Part shown: positions 27,581 through 36,872 of the stretch, one piece after another | Layout: each line of letters opens with the position of its first letter | How positions within the stretch are numbered: position 1 is the stretch's first letter | From: Rhizobium chutanense | GTDB lineage: Bacteria > Pseudomonadota > Alphaproteobacteria > Rhizobiales > Rhizobiaceae | NCBI RefSeq assembly: GCF_002531935.1 | Contig: NZ_NWSV01000022.1 | Location: 1 to 64,000, forward strand | DNA length: 64,000 nucleotides | Direction of reading: 5' to 3' | Position numbers and translations under genes: made by a program | Notes under the pieces: model-generated | Told to the model about the DNA's origin: nothing | The model's input: the letters and a program-made list of their open reading frames with translations, nothing else | The model's database searches: none

Positions 27581-28084
27581 ATGGGCAGAGATGTTAAGCG
27601 GGATCTCGTGCAACCATCCCTCCTGGACCGGCTTACGGACGATGAGCCGCGCAGCTCGTGTGAAGCGCAGGACAAGCGCAGCTTCTCTGTTCGCCAACTG
27701 GAAGAGGTGATTCTACGCGATGTTTCCTGGTTGTTGAACACCAATCAATTGGGTGCAACCGTAGATCTACAAGCGTACCCTCACGTAGCGGCCAGTGCAC
27801 TTAATTATGGTGCCTGGCCTCTCAGCGGACAAATTCGCGAAGGGATGGATAAGAGCGCATTGCGCGAAGCGATAATCGAGAGCCTTCAGCGCTTTGAGCC
27901 GCGTCTCTTACCGGACACCCTGAAGGTCACGGTCCTGGACGATGGTCAGGGTTGCGGCACTTTTCGCTTTAGGATCGAAGCCGATCTGTGGGCGCAGCCG
28001 TTGCCGGTGCGAATGGTGATGCGTACGGAGGTAGATTCCGAGCTCGAATCCGCCCGCGTTCATCTCGGTACAGAGATAAGCTGA
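27581..28084 (+). CDS. tssE: T6SS baseplate protein TssE (gp25-like)
   Basis: 167 residues. ATG 27581 is chosen because the sequence MGRDVKRDLVQPSLLDRLTD is the family's usual start and GGAG lies 9 nt upstream; the open frame extends further upstream without conservation. The gp25 lysozyme-like fold is seen in VRQLEEVILRDVSWLLNTN, YPHVAASALNYGAW and IIESLQRFEPRLLPDTLKV. Its stop overlaps the tssF start (TGATG). Confidence 0.93.
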   Translation: MGRDVKRDLVQPSLLDRLTDDEPRSSCEAQDKRSFSVRQLEEVILRDVSWLLNTNQLGATVDLQAYPHVAASALNYGAWPLSGQIREGMDKSALREAIIESLQRFEPRLLPDTLKVTVLDDGQGCGTFRFRIEADLWAQPLPVRMVMRTEVDSELESARVHLGTEIS

Positions 28085-29970
28085 TGGATCCCCGGCTCCT
28101 GCGACTGTACAACGACGAACTTGCTTATATGCGCGAGATGGGGGCCGAGTTCGCCCGCGCATTCCCGAAGGTCGCCGCCCGGCTCGGGATGGAATCAGCG
28201 GAGGTCGCCGACCCCTACGTCGAGCGGCTTCTGGAAGGCTTCGCTTTCATGGCGGCGCGGGTGCAATTGAAGCTTCAGTCTCGCTTTCCGGAATTCACCC
28301 AGCACCTCCTGGAGATGGTCTATCCGCATTTTCTACCGCCGCTCCCCTCGATGACGATCGTCCGTTTCGAGCCCGACCAGGATGCCGGACGACTTGAAAA
28401 TGGATACCTCGTGCCGCGGGGAACCAAGCTTTTGGGCCGTCTTGCTCCGGGCGCCGTCACACATTGCGAGTTCCGCACGGCCCATGATGTGCATCTCTGG
28501 CCAATTGTGGTGAGCGCTGCCGATTATTTTTCGACGCCGGGGCAGATCGCCGCACTGGATCTTCCGGCCCGGCAAGATGCGAAGGCTGCTTTGCGACTAC
28601 GCCTTCGCACCACCAATGGCATGCCGTTCAATAAACTCGGACTAGAGGCTCTCACACTGCACCTAACAGGCCCCGGTGGCATCGGCGCCGCACTCGCCGA
28701 ACAGCTTCTCGGTGACGCATGCAATATCATAGCCCGTCCGGTCGGCCGGCCTATCCCTTGGCAGGAAAAGATTCCGGTTCATGCGCTGCAGCAACGCGGT
28801 TTGGAGCCGAGCTGTGCTCTCCTGCCCGAGGTGCCACGCTCTTTCGACGGGTACCGTCTCCTACAGGAGTATTTCGCCCTCGCGGAGCGGACGTTGTTCG
28901 TCGAGGTTAGCGGGCTGGCAGACGCAGTAGCCCTGTCAACTGCCGAGACCCTTGAGATCGTCTTCGCACTCAGACGTGTCGAGCCACGGCTGGAACGACA
29001 GCTCGGACCCCAAAATATCGTTCTCTTCGCAACGCCCGCGATTAATCTCTTCGAACGCCAGGCAGATCTCGTCCACGTGAGCGACAAGAACACCGAGCAT
29101 CATGTGATTGTTGACAGGATGAGGCCGCTCGACTTTGAGGTCCACTCGATCCTCGAGATGAGCGGAGACGGGGCGAAAAACGAAGCGGCTCCCGTGAGGT
29201 TCTACCCGTTCTATAGCATCAGCGCGCACGGTCAGGAGGAGCAGCATTCCAGATACTACGCGATCCGCCGGGAGCAGCGCCTCATGTCGGAGCACCAGCG
29301 TCTAAATGGCGCGCGGACTGGCTACATCGGCAGCGAAACGTTCGTTTCTCTAGTTGATCGCCAAGCGGCTCCCTATTCGGCGGAACTCCGGCATTTGTCT
29401 GTAAACTGCCTGTGCTCGAACCGGGATCTGGCGCTGCTGCTGCCGATCGGCCGGGACGAGACAGACTTCACCCTGGAAATCGGCGCTCCAGTTACCGCCA
29501 CCCGGTGCGTATCGCCCCCGAGCCGACCGCGCCACTCCTTCGCCAATGGCGATATCACTTGGCGATTAATTAGCCATCTTTCACTGAACTACCTCTCGAT
29601 CAGCAATTCCGATAGGAACGACCACCGGGGCGCAGAAGCGCTACGTGAACTCCTCCGCCTCTACGTCGATCCAGTCAATGCCTTCGCCTCACGGCAGATC
29701 GACGGGATCCGGGAGATTCGGTCCAGGCCTGCGGTCAGGCGATTGTCCAGCGGTGGACAAGCCGCCGTAGCACGTGGGATTGAGGTTGGTATCATCCTGG
29801 ACGAAGCGGCCTTCGAAGGCGTTGGCATCTTTCCGCTCGCCTCCGTGCTCAACCAGTTCTTCGCGAAATACGTATCCATCAACAGCTTCACCGAGATGGT
29901 CGTCTCGACGCTACAGCGCGGGGAGGTAATGCGATGGCCGACGATGGCCGGCCGCCGGGCGATCCTTTGA
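28084..29970 (+). CDS. tssF: T6SS baseplate protein TssF (VasA)
   Basis: 628 residues starting MDPRLLRLYNDELAYMREM, the family's hallmark. Further blocks: EFARAFPKVAARLGM, DPYVERLLEGFAFMAARVQLK, VYPHFLPPLPSMTIVRF and, near the C terminus, LASVLNQFFAKYVSINSFTE. TssF pairs with TssG (2 TssF:1 TssG) in the baseplate wedge. It is translationally coupled to tssE and overlaps tssG by 37 nt. Confidence 0.95.
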   Translation: MDPRLLRLYNDELAYMREMGAEFARAFPKVAARLGMESAEVADPYVERLLEGFAFMAARVQLKLQSRFPEFTQHLLEMVYPHFLPPLPSMTIVRFEPDQDAGRLENGYLVPRGTKLLGRLAPGAVTHCEFRTAHDVHLWPIVVSAADYFSTPGQIAALDLPARQDAKAALRLRLRTTNGMPFNKLGLEALTLHLTGPGGIGAALAEQLLGDACNIIARPVGRPIPWQEKIPVHALQQRGLEPSCALLPEVPRSFDGYRLLQEYFALAERTLFVEVSGLADAVALSTAETLEIVFALRRVEPRLERQLGPQNIVLFATPAINLFERQADLVHVSDKNTEHHVIVDRMRPLDFEVHSILEMSGDGAKNEAAPVRFYPFYSISAHGQEEQHSRYYAIRREQRLMSEHQRLNGARTGYIGSETFVSLVDRQAAPYSAELRHLSVNCLCSNRDLALLLPIGRDETDFTLEIGAPVTATRCVSPPSRPRHSFANGDITWRLISHLSLNYLSISNSDRNDHRGAEALRELLRLYVDPVNAFASRQIDGIREIRSRPAVRRLSSGGQAAVARGIEVGIILDEAAFEGVGIFPLASVLNQFFAKYVSINSFTEMVVSTLQRGEVMRWPTMAGRRAIL

Positions 29971-31160
29971 TTTCGGGGGCACTCGGCGACTTCCTAAGCT
30001 CGCTCAGGGCCGAACCGCATGCCTGCGACTTCTTCCAGGCTCTGCGGCGGATCGATGCAATCTGCTCAGATCGGCCTCGGCTGGGAGAATCGAGCGGTCC
30101 CAGCCTGGATCGCGTGCGGATCGCCCAGCAGCCCTCCCTTGCATTTCCGACTCGATCGATCGCGGGCGTGACTGCGCACGAGGAGAACGACCCCGTAATC
30201 TCCACCTACGCCTTCGGCTTGTTTGGACCCCACGGTCCCCTCCCATTGCATCTGACGGAGTACGCCCTTCTCCGGCAGCACAACGCCGCGGATGAGACGC
30301 TGATCCGATTTGCTGATACCTTTCATCATCGAATGGCCTCGTTCTTCTTCCGCGCATGGGCGGAGGGCGAACCGACCGTGAGCTATGACAGGCCACAAGA
30401 AGATCGATTTGCCCTTCAGCTCGGCGCGCTAGCCGGCTTCGGGATGACCTCCCTGCGCGCGCGGGATGCTATGCCTGATCTGGCCAAACTCCACTTCACC
30501 GGCCGTCTCGCCTCACACACCCGCAACGCCGAGGGGCTCGCTGCCATCCTCGCCAGCTTCGTCGAGGCGCCGGTTGATATCCGTGAATTTGTCCCAAAGT
30601 GGGTGGATCTGCCCCGCATATCGCTCTGCCTCCTGGGCCGCGACCCGGCCACGGGCACGCTGAACAGCAACGCTATTGCAGGTGCGAGGGTCAGAGTGTG
30701 GCACCATCGGTTCCGACTCATTGTGGGTCCCCTCAGCCTGGCTCATTACGAATCGCTTCTGCCCGCAGCTCCCGGCCTTAAGTCGATAGCGGAGATCATC
30801 TGCAACTACCTTGGAGATGAACTTGACTGGGAGATTAACCTCGTTCTCCGTCAGGAGCAGGTCCCGGAAGTGCAGTTGGGTCGCTGCGGCAGACTCGGAT
30901 GGTCCAGTTGGATGGGCAAGCGGAAAACGCGCCAGCACGCCGATGACTTGACAACTACCCCGACTGACCGGGGCCCACCGGCTGCCGCATGGCACTCTCC
31001 TGAAACGGACATCCATGATGCGGCGGGCCCGCTCGACCTTCTTTTCGGGCGGGGAGAAGATCTCCTTGGCGAGATCGATCTGGAACGGGTGAATGGCCCA
31101 CGTAACCTCGATACCAAGTGCGGCGGCACGGCGGGCGGCGGCTTGGAAGGCCCGTTATGA
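29934..31160 (+). CDS. tssG: T6SS baseplate protein TssG (VasB), with unusual C-terminal tail
   Basis: The first 330 or so residues are a normal TssG: HACDFFQALRRIDAIC, QQPSLAFPTRSI, FGPHGPLPLHLTEYA, FADTFHHRMASFFFRAWA and, at the usual end, LGRCGRLGWSSWMGKRKT. The frame then runs about 75 residues further through a Pro/Gly-rich, unconserved tail to 31160, so the original stop may have been lost. The stop codon overlaps the ATG of the tssH relic (ATGA), showing the original coupling of the operon. Confidence 0.92.
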   Translation: MADDGRPPGDPLISGALGDFLSSLRAEPHACDFFQALRRIDAICSDRPRLGESSGPSLDRVRIAQQPSLAFPTRSIAGVTAHEENDPVISTYAFGLFGPHGPLPLHLTEYALLRQHNAADETLIRFADTFHHRMASFFFRAWAEGEPTVSYDRPQEDRFALQLGALAGFGMTSLRARDAMPDLAKLHFTGRLASHTRNAEGLAAILASFVEAPVDIREFVPKWVDLPRISLCLLGRDPATGTLNSNAIAGARVRVWHHRFRLIVGPLSLAHYESLLPAAPGLKSIAEIICNYLGDELDWEINLVLRQEQVPEVQLGRCGRLGWSSWMGKRKTRQHADDLTTTPTDRGPPAAAWHSPETDIHDAAGPLDLLFGRGEDLLGEIDLERVNGPRNLDTKCGGTAGGGLEGPL

Positions 31161-31697
31161 CAAGCATCGGAAGCTCGACTCTCTTCAGTAAGCTCAACGC
31201 AAACTGCAATGGGACCGCCAAGGCCCTTTGCAAAATTCGCCGTGACGCCTCTTTGGAACGTTATCGCCATTTTGACGCCCTTGAGGCTTCAGCAGCGGAG
31301 AGGCCTATCGAGCCGACGATCGCGGCGAAACTCGACCACCGTGGTTGTCCGCTCGGGCGCTGCGCCCTGGGCCTGGTTGAATCTTCCAGGAGACACGTCG
31401 TCGCTAGCACCGCCGGAATCCGCCAACTCATCGATGTTACAAGGCCGCATGGCGAGATTTGGGTGGGATTTAGCGTGGGTGAGTTCCAAGAGACCCACAC
31501 GCTTTCTTCACCCCGCCCTCCCCCGCTTGGCTCTGACGATGCGGGCCAGCAAGACATCTTGGCTGAGCAACGGTCGGCGATTTCGATGCACGAAATAAAC
31601 GCTTTTCGGCATCTTCGCCGATGGCTTCGGCAGCATCCTACTCACGCCATCGGGCGCAACCGCGCCTTCTCATCAAATCTGCGGAACACACACCACC
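31157..31697 (+). pseudogene. tssH/clpV remnant (T6SS sheath-recycling ATPase)
   Basis: An ATG overlapping the tssG stop opens MTSIGSSTLFSKLNANC, which fits the start of TssH N-domains (LFxKLNxxC followed by a helix with ALCKIR and an E...H pattern). After about 40 codons the similarity is lost. The remaining 400 nt cannot encode the two AAA+ domains of a protein normally about 850-900 residues long. There is no Walker A or B motif before vgrG begins at 31698. tssH follows tssG in many T6SS operons, which supports the reading. The identification rests on a short stretch and on position. Confidence 0.5.
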
Positions 31698-33725
31698 ATG
31701 GTCGAGTCAAGAATCGAGAGTCTCTTAAGGCACAATCGTTTTGTTGCGGTCACTTCGGCCGCGTCCGAGTTGAATGAAATCTCTCTCCGGCGGCTCAGTG
31801 GCACCGAGCGGCTGGGGGAACCTTTCCTCTACGAGGTGAAGCTCGCCAGCCGCAATCCAGTTCAGAACTTTGCTACGATCCCCGGTCAAAACCTGACAAT
31901 CGGCCTTAAGCTCAAGGACTCGCAAACCCGCTTCTTCAACGGTGTTGTTACGCGCTTCCAATATCTCGGCCTCGACGATACCGAGCACCTCAACTACGTG
32001 GCGCAGGTGCGGCCGTGGATTTCATTGCTCGAGCATCGCTCTAACAGTCGGGTCTTTCAGAACAAGACGAGCATCGAGATCATCACCACGATTTTTCGAG
32101 AACATAAAGGCAATTTCAAGAATCAGACCGCCCGACGGTTCCCACAGCGCCCATATTGCGTCCAGTACGATGAAACGGATCTGGCCTTCGTCAGCCGCCT
32201 CATGGAGCAGGACGGCATCTACTACTATTTTGAACATGCTGAGGACCAACATGACCTGGTGCTGGTCGACAACGCCGCGAGTCACATGGCCTGCACGCCT
32301 GAGATCGTAGAGACCCACCACAATCTCAGGCCTGCCCGAAGTCTTTACCAAGAAGATGTCATCCTGCATTGGGACGAGGTCGTATCGCTACAGCCGAACA
32401 AGGTCGTTCTCAGGGACTATGACCATGAGAAGCCGATGGCAGAACTGACGTCTGTCGCGCGTGTTCCTCCCGTGAGGACAGGCGGCATTCCGCCATGCAA
32501 GCTCACGGGAAGCGCCATCACCCGACCGCGGGAGAGCGTGGCGGTCAGAACGGGCGAGACCTCGTCGGCAAGCAGCGGCTGCACGGCAATGCGGGAGGTC
32601 TTCGAGTATCCAGGCCAGTATACAAAAAAAAGCGATGGCGATTTCTACGCCACCATCCGTGCCGAGGAACTCGCCTGCAACGCTTATCGCGCGCGGATCG
32701 AAAGCACTGCGCGCCAGATAACGACCGGGTCATTATTCAAGGCGGCAAATCCCTTCTACTACGGCCAGGTCGGTTCCCGCCCGAAACCCACCGATCGCTT
32801 TCTGGCAGTCGGACAGGACTTCACTGTCATCGGTGAGGTGGGGGACGATCTCACTGCGGACACCGTGGGGGGGAAGGGCGAGCGGTTCCTCTATCACAGC
32901 AACGTAGAGATTATCCCCGCGACCACCCAGTACCGACCGAGGCGCCGCACACCGGCGCGGTTGATTCACGGACCGCAGACGGCCGTCGTCGTGGGCCCCG
33001 AGGGCGAGTCGATCGCGACGGATAAGTACGGCCGTGTGAAGGTTCAGTTCTTCTGGGACCGAGAAGGCGGAAAGAACGAGAACAGCTCCTGCTGGATTCG
33101 GGTGGCCCAGAACTTCGCTGGTAAGGGTTTTGGCAACCTGGTCGTCCCACGGATCGGCCATGAGGTCGTGGTTGATTTCATCCACGGCAATCCCGACACG
33201 CCCCTGGTGACCGGCGTCGTATACAATGGCTCAAATCTGCCGCCTGAAACCCTGCCGACCGACAAAACGCGGTCGACCTTCCGGACGCATACCGATGGCG
33301 GCGCCGCTAATGCCTACAATGAACTGCGCTTTGAGGACAAGCAGGGCCGTGAGGAGGTCTATTTGAAGGCCCAGAAGAATCATACCGTCGAGGTCGGGAA
33401 TATCTACAGCATCGACGTCAAGAGACACTTCCTCCTGACCTCGGGCGGCGCCGCGCCCGACTCCCCTGCCGCAGCGGCCTTAGGTAGCCGCGTCGAGGTA
33501 ACACCCGACAAGATCCGCCTTGTAGTATCGGGCAGAACCGGCCCGCAGGCCATCGAAATCAGCGGCGATGGGATCGCCATTATCGGCACGATGATTGGCG
33601 TTATGGCAACGCCTCCGCGGCTCGGGTCCATCGTCTCCATGCCGCCGCCGACACCGGGTCCACCCACGCCGTCGATAATGAAGCTTATTGCGACACTCGG
33701 GCTGCCGCCTGTTACGCCCGAGTGA
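31698..33725 (+). CDS. vgrG: T6SS spike protein VgrG (TssI)
   Basis: 675 residues. The gp27-like part has FLYEVKLAS, RPWISLLEHRSNSRVFQNK and QYDETDLAFVSRLMEQDGIYY. The gp5/OB part has DKYGRVKVQFFWDREG, WIRVAQNFAGKGFGNLVVPR and HEVVVDFIHGNPDTPLVTG. The beta-helix tail is short and ends in a proline-rich stretch (PPPTPGPPTP) without a recognisable enzymatic domain, so effectors would have to be non-covalent cargo. No PAAR, DUF4123 adaptor or immunity gene follows. It closes the rightward T6SS block. Confidence 0.95.
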   Translation: MVESRIESLLRHNRFVAVTSAASELNEISLRRLSGTERLGEPFLYEVKLASRNPVQNFATIPGQNLTIGLKLKDSQTRFFNGVVTRFQYLGLDDTEHLNYVAQVRPWISLLEHRSNSRVFQNKTSIEIITTIFREHKGNFKNQTARRFPQRPYCVQYDETDLAFVSRLMEQDGIYYYFEHAEDQHDLVLVDNAASHMACTPEIVETHHNLRPARSLYQEDVILHWDEVVSLQPNKVVLRDYDHEKPMAELTSVARVPPVRTGGIPPCKLTGSAITRPRESVAVRTGETSSASSGCTAMREVFEYPGQYTKKSDGDFYATIRAEELACNAYRARIESTARQITTGSLFKAANPFYYGQVGSRPKPTDRFLAVGQDFTVIGEVGDDLTADTVGGKGERFLYHSNVEIIPATTQYRPRRRTPARLIHGPQTAVVVGPEGESIATDKYGRVKVQFFWDREGGKNENSSCWIRVAQNFAGKGFGNLVVPRIGHEVVVDFIHGNPDTPLVTGVVYNGSNLPPETLPTDKTRSTFRTHTDGGAANAYNELRFEDKQGREEVYLKAQKNHTVEVGNIYSIDVKRHFLLTSGGAAPDSPAAAALGSRVEVTPDKIRLVVSGRTGPQAIEISGDGIAIIGTMIGVMATPPRLGSIVSMPPPTPGPPTPSIMKLIATLGLPPVTPE

Positions 33726-34059
33726 CACGATGTCAAGGTGAACTGGTTCTGGGCCTCGGCTGTCCGGAAGTCGTTGCCTTTAAGTCGGCAGGGCCCTGCA
33801 GGCGTAGAGAAAAAGCGTAACGGCTTCGGCGTCGTAAGCTGACCTACCAAATCAACGTGACACTGCGAGATTGCCCGAAAATGAGGAAAGGTTATCGCGC
33901 GTGAGCGTTTGTTCCGGGAACTTGCGCCTCAGTTAGATGGAGTTGCCACGCGAAATCGGCCGCAAGCGGCTCCAAATGCGTCTGGTTTAGGTCTCCACCA
34001 AGCTGAAACTGGTGGATGAAATACCTTTATCACTCGGCGTCACGAAATTGCGATCAGGG

Positions 34060-34330
34060 CGCGGGCGGCGCAAAAATCAGCGTTCTCGATCTGGGCGTTA
34101 CAGCGCTGCTTTGCAGGGCGGGCTCTCGCCTCGAAGCGCTTCTGGCGGAGCGTGGCCGCCTCGAGCAGCAGTCGAAGCCTTTCACCATGCTCGAAGGTGT
34201 CTCGCTCCTATTTGCGTTTCGAGTTCCTGATAGGCGCTGGCCATGCCTGTCAGGCCGAGTTTGCGCAGCATGTCAATGGTGGGATTGTTCAACGTCGCGA
34301 TAAAAATCATGCGCTGTCCAGCTCGAGGGA
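34060..34330 (-). mobile_element. IS21-family istB relic (N-terminal part)
   Basis: The minus strand reads NPTIDMLRKLGLTGMASAYQ then, after a frameshift, LLLEAATLRQKRFEARARPA and NAQIENADF. This matches the N-terminal region of the IstB helper ATPase of IS21 elements. The Walker motifs and istA are missing. It lies between vgrG and the LRR effector gene. Confidence 0.6.
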
Positions 34331-34440
34331 GGACGCTGGCCATGCCCCCGAAGCATAACGGGATACGAATTTGGTATTGGAAGGAAAGGTCGCGACGGAA
34401 GTAACATCAGCAGTGACGCAATGACCTAAGGAACGACGCA

Positions 34441-35412
34441 ATGTACGGCAGAAGGCAGGGGGGTGTTGGCAATAGTTCCGAACAAGGCGGTGAAGACACC
34501 TTTAACTGGGTTGAAGGCTTGACTGGCTCCTCGTCCGGCGAAGCGGCACTGAAAGAAATTTTACTGGCCTGGGCGGAAGACGGGCAGCAGGAGCAGGACG
34601 AGGACCGGCACGAGGCAATGGCACGGATCGAGGCCTGGACGGAAACCCGCAATTTTCGTGCCCCCCTGAACTTAACATCGCTGTCCCTAACGGCACTGCC
34701 CCCCACCTTACCGGCCGGCCTCCAGCGGCTCAACGCCAATGACAACCGGTTGGGCAGGCTGCCCAACAACCTCCCGCCCGGTCTGCGAAAGCTCTCTGCC
34801 TGCGACAACCAGCTGACCACGCTGCCTGAGGTTCTTCCGGACATGCTCGAGACGCTCTACGTCGACGGCAACCGGCTGACCAGATTGCCGAACGAGCTTC
34901 CTTCCGGACTAAAGTATCTCTACGTCAACCACAACCGGCTGACCAGTTTGCCCGATAACCTGCCGCCTGAGCTCAGGGAGCTTCATGTCACCCGCAACGA
35001 AATCGCGCACCTGCCGGAGAATCTCCCCCTCGAATTGACGGATCTCCGCGCCGAACTCAATAATATAATTCGCCTGCCCGAGCGCCTTCCTGCAAAGCTC
35101 ACGAGGCTCGAAGTCCCTCACAATGAACTGACTAGCCTACCCGAGGACCTCCCGGCCACCCTAAAGTGGCTCAGCACCGACAGTAATGAACTGACCCACC
35201 TGCCCCCTAACCTGCCGAGGGGGCTGGAGGAGCTTAGCGTTCGTGGAAACAACCTGAGAGGACTTGGCGACGGGCGAACTGCACTGCCGTACATTCTGTC
35301 GCAGCTTCCGCCTCATTGCAAAGTGTACCTGAATAACAATCCGCTGCCAGATCGACTGCGGGCGCACCTGAGCGCGCAAAGCGGGACGAGCCTTCCGCAG
35401 ATCTTTTTGTGA
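34441..35412 (+). CDS. NopM/IpaH-type leucine-rich-repeat effector lacking the E3 ligase domain
   Basis: 323 residues. Residues 1-75 are a polar leader with WVEGLTG at 23-29, shared with the other effector candidates. A short helical region follows (ILLAWAEDGQ, MARIEAWTETRNF) as in IpaH/NopM proteins. About nine 20-residue bacterial LRRs follow, of the type LPxxLxxLxVxxNxLTxLP, and an LRR cap (LPPHCKVYLNNNPLPDRLRA). IpaH-family effectors normally continue for about 300 residues as the NEL ubiquitin ligase with a catalytic Cys; here a stop comes right after the cap. No NEL-like frame follows. It could be a truncated derivative or a substrate-binding decoy. No convincing tts box was found upstream. 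Confidence 0.8.
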   Translation: MYGRRQGGVGNSSEQGGEDTFNWVEGLTGSSSGEAALKEILLAWAEDGQQEQDEDRHEAMARIEAWTETRNFRAPLNLTSLSLTALPPTLPAGLQRLNANDNRLGRLPNNLPPGLRKLSACDNQLTTLPEVLPDMLETLYVDGNRLTRLPNELPSGLKYLYVNHNRLTSLPDNLPPELRELHVTRNEIAHLPENLPLELTDLRAELNNIIRLPERLPAKLTRLEVPHNELTSLPEDLPATLKWLSTDSNELTHLPPNLPRGLEELSVRGNNLRGLGDGRTALPYILSQLPPHCKVYLNNNPLPDRLRAHLSAQSGTSLPQIFL

Positions 35413-35938
35413 TGCTGCCTGACAAACGGGCCAAACTAGGTCCCTGCGTTTTGAGTAAAAGGCCTTTTGCCGAAGCCATGGCGGTGGGGTGCAGGCCAGG
35501 TATGACGCGTGCGGATCAAAAACAATGAGTTTGCAGGTTTATGCCGCTCGCCGGAATATGTTGAGTTGTGGAAGCAACAGACGTCTCACTGAAGACTATG
35601 GCCGGAAAGCCCAGGCTCGGCACTTGTGTCCTTCGGGCGACCTTGCATGCGAGCCAGTTCGTACAAAGGATTACCCGCTATCGCGTACCAGGAGGTGCGA
35701 CGCGTACGGCCTAGAGGCATTGCCGCCGGTTGGAACGTTCGGAAGCTGGACCCAGATTTCAACAGGCCTCAAGCGCATCCACCATTTCCACATGGTCCAC
35801 CCCCAGCATCGCGTATTCGTTGATCTAACTACCCGAGACTCCAGCCTACGGGCCTATTTGCATTCGTCGGCGATCGACGACTCTGTCGCCTATTAGTTGA
35901 AATAGAGTTTTCGTGGCGAGCCAGCAGAGGAACAGCCC
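35413..35938. other. Stretch after the LRR gene, no assignable gene
   Basis: A plus-strand frame at 35489-35896 is open for 135 codons but has no family motif and a composition (many Arg, His, Cys) typical of non-coding frames. No remains of an NEL domain were seen in any frame. Confidence 0.35.
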
Positions 35939-36244
35939 ATGGATGAGAAAAACAGCCCCATTGTTTGCATCTCGGGTGTAGACGAACGAAAGCTCGGCGC
36001 CGCTCTAATCGCGGTCCAATCGGCATTTAGTGTCGCGATTGCGGAACTATCGAAGCTTCACAAAGGGAACAGTCCTCAGTGGTTCGAAGACCTGGAGGAG
36101 GTGGTAATCGCTAACGCAAAAGGCACAGTCACCGAGGGCATCTCGCTGGATGTCGAGGTGGAAAGCCTCAAATTCGGCATCGACGTCCTTCGGGCGATCT
36201 TAGATGTCAGCCGCGTTGAGCTAGGCTTTGCAGCAAAGGAATAA
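35939..36244 (+). CDS. Small protein of unknown function
   Basis: 101 residues, ATG at 35939 with AGAGGAA upstream. The protein is acidic and looks folded (ALIAVQSAFSVAIAELSKLH, LEEVVIANAKGTVTEG, LKFGIDVLRAILDVSRVE). No signal peptide or known motif. It follows the LRR gene in the same direction after about 530 nt. It could be an effector-associated chaperone or immunity-like protein, but nothing beyond size and position supports this. Confidence 0.5.
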   Translation: MDEKNSPIVCISGVDERKLGAALIAVQSAFSVAIAELSKLHKGNSPQWFEDLEEVVIANAKGTVTEGISLDVEVESLKFGIDVLRAILDVSRVELGFAAKE

Positions 36245-36267
36245 CCTTTCGCCCAAACGAGGTCTCG

Positions 36268-36531
36268 ATGCTATTGGCGCCGGAGATGTTCGATGCACAC
36301 TCGAACCTTCGCATGAGTACCGCGCTCGTCGCCAAAGTCGCCCGCATCGTCACCAAATGGTATGGCCGTCCGACAAACCAGGAGGTCTTGCCGCAGATGA
36401 TCGACGATACGACCTATGCATGGCGCACCGGCGTTTTTGAGGCAACGCGCGTTTTCCATGCGGAAGACCCGGGCGGACCAACCTTCATCGGGGGCAATTT
36501 GCGCAAGCCGGACTCCCATGGAAGACAATAA
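36268..36531 (+). CDS. Possible small protein of unknown function
   Basis: 87 residues, opening 23 nt after the previous stop. The translation (MSTALVAKVARIVTKWYGRP, YAWRTGVFEATRVFHAED) looks more protein-like than the opposite frame. No family is recognised and no strong ribosome site is seen. It may be a second gene of the same small operon. Confidence 0.35.
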   Translation: MLLAPEMFDAHSNLRMSTALVAKVARIVTKWYGRPTNQEVLPQMIDDTTYAWRTGVFEATRVFHAEDPGGPTFIGGNLRKPDSHGRQ

Positions 36532-36872
36532 CTTGTCGGACGCTGGGCGCACGAGACTGAGGGACTCAGCGTTGAAGATGTGCCGACAAGCTCGGCATTA
36601 GCGATGCACCCTGTATAGCGGGCAGCGACCGCCTTGCCATGCTTGAAGATGCCCTGAGCCGACACGCCCACAGTTGATAAAGATGTCGACTCAGTACCGC
36701 CGGCCGCTCCTCACCTTCTACCTTGCTGAGCCGCCAGCCATTGCGGCTCGTGGCAAGGATTTTTCGGACTCTTCCCGAGAATATGCACAACGCGACGCAG
36801 CGCTTGTCGACCCGCTGTTTCGTGAAGTTCGCGCTCGCCAGGAAATGGTGCGTGATGAGCCCTTTGTAAGAG

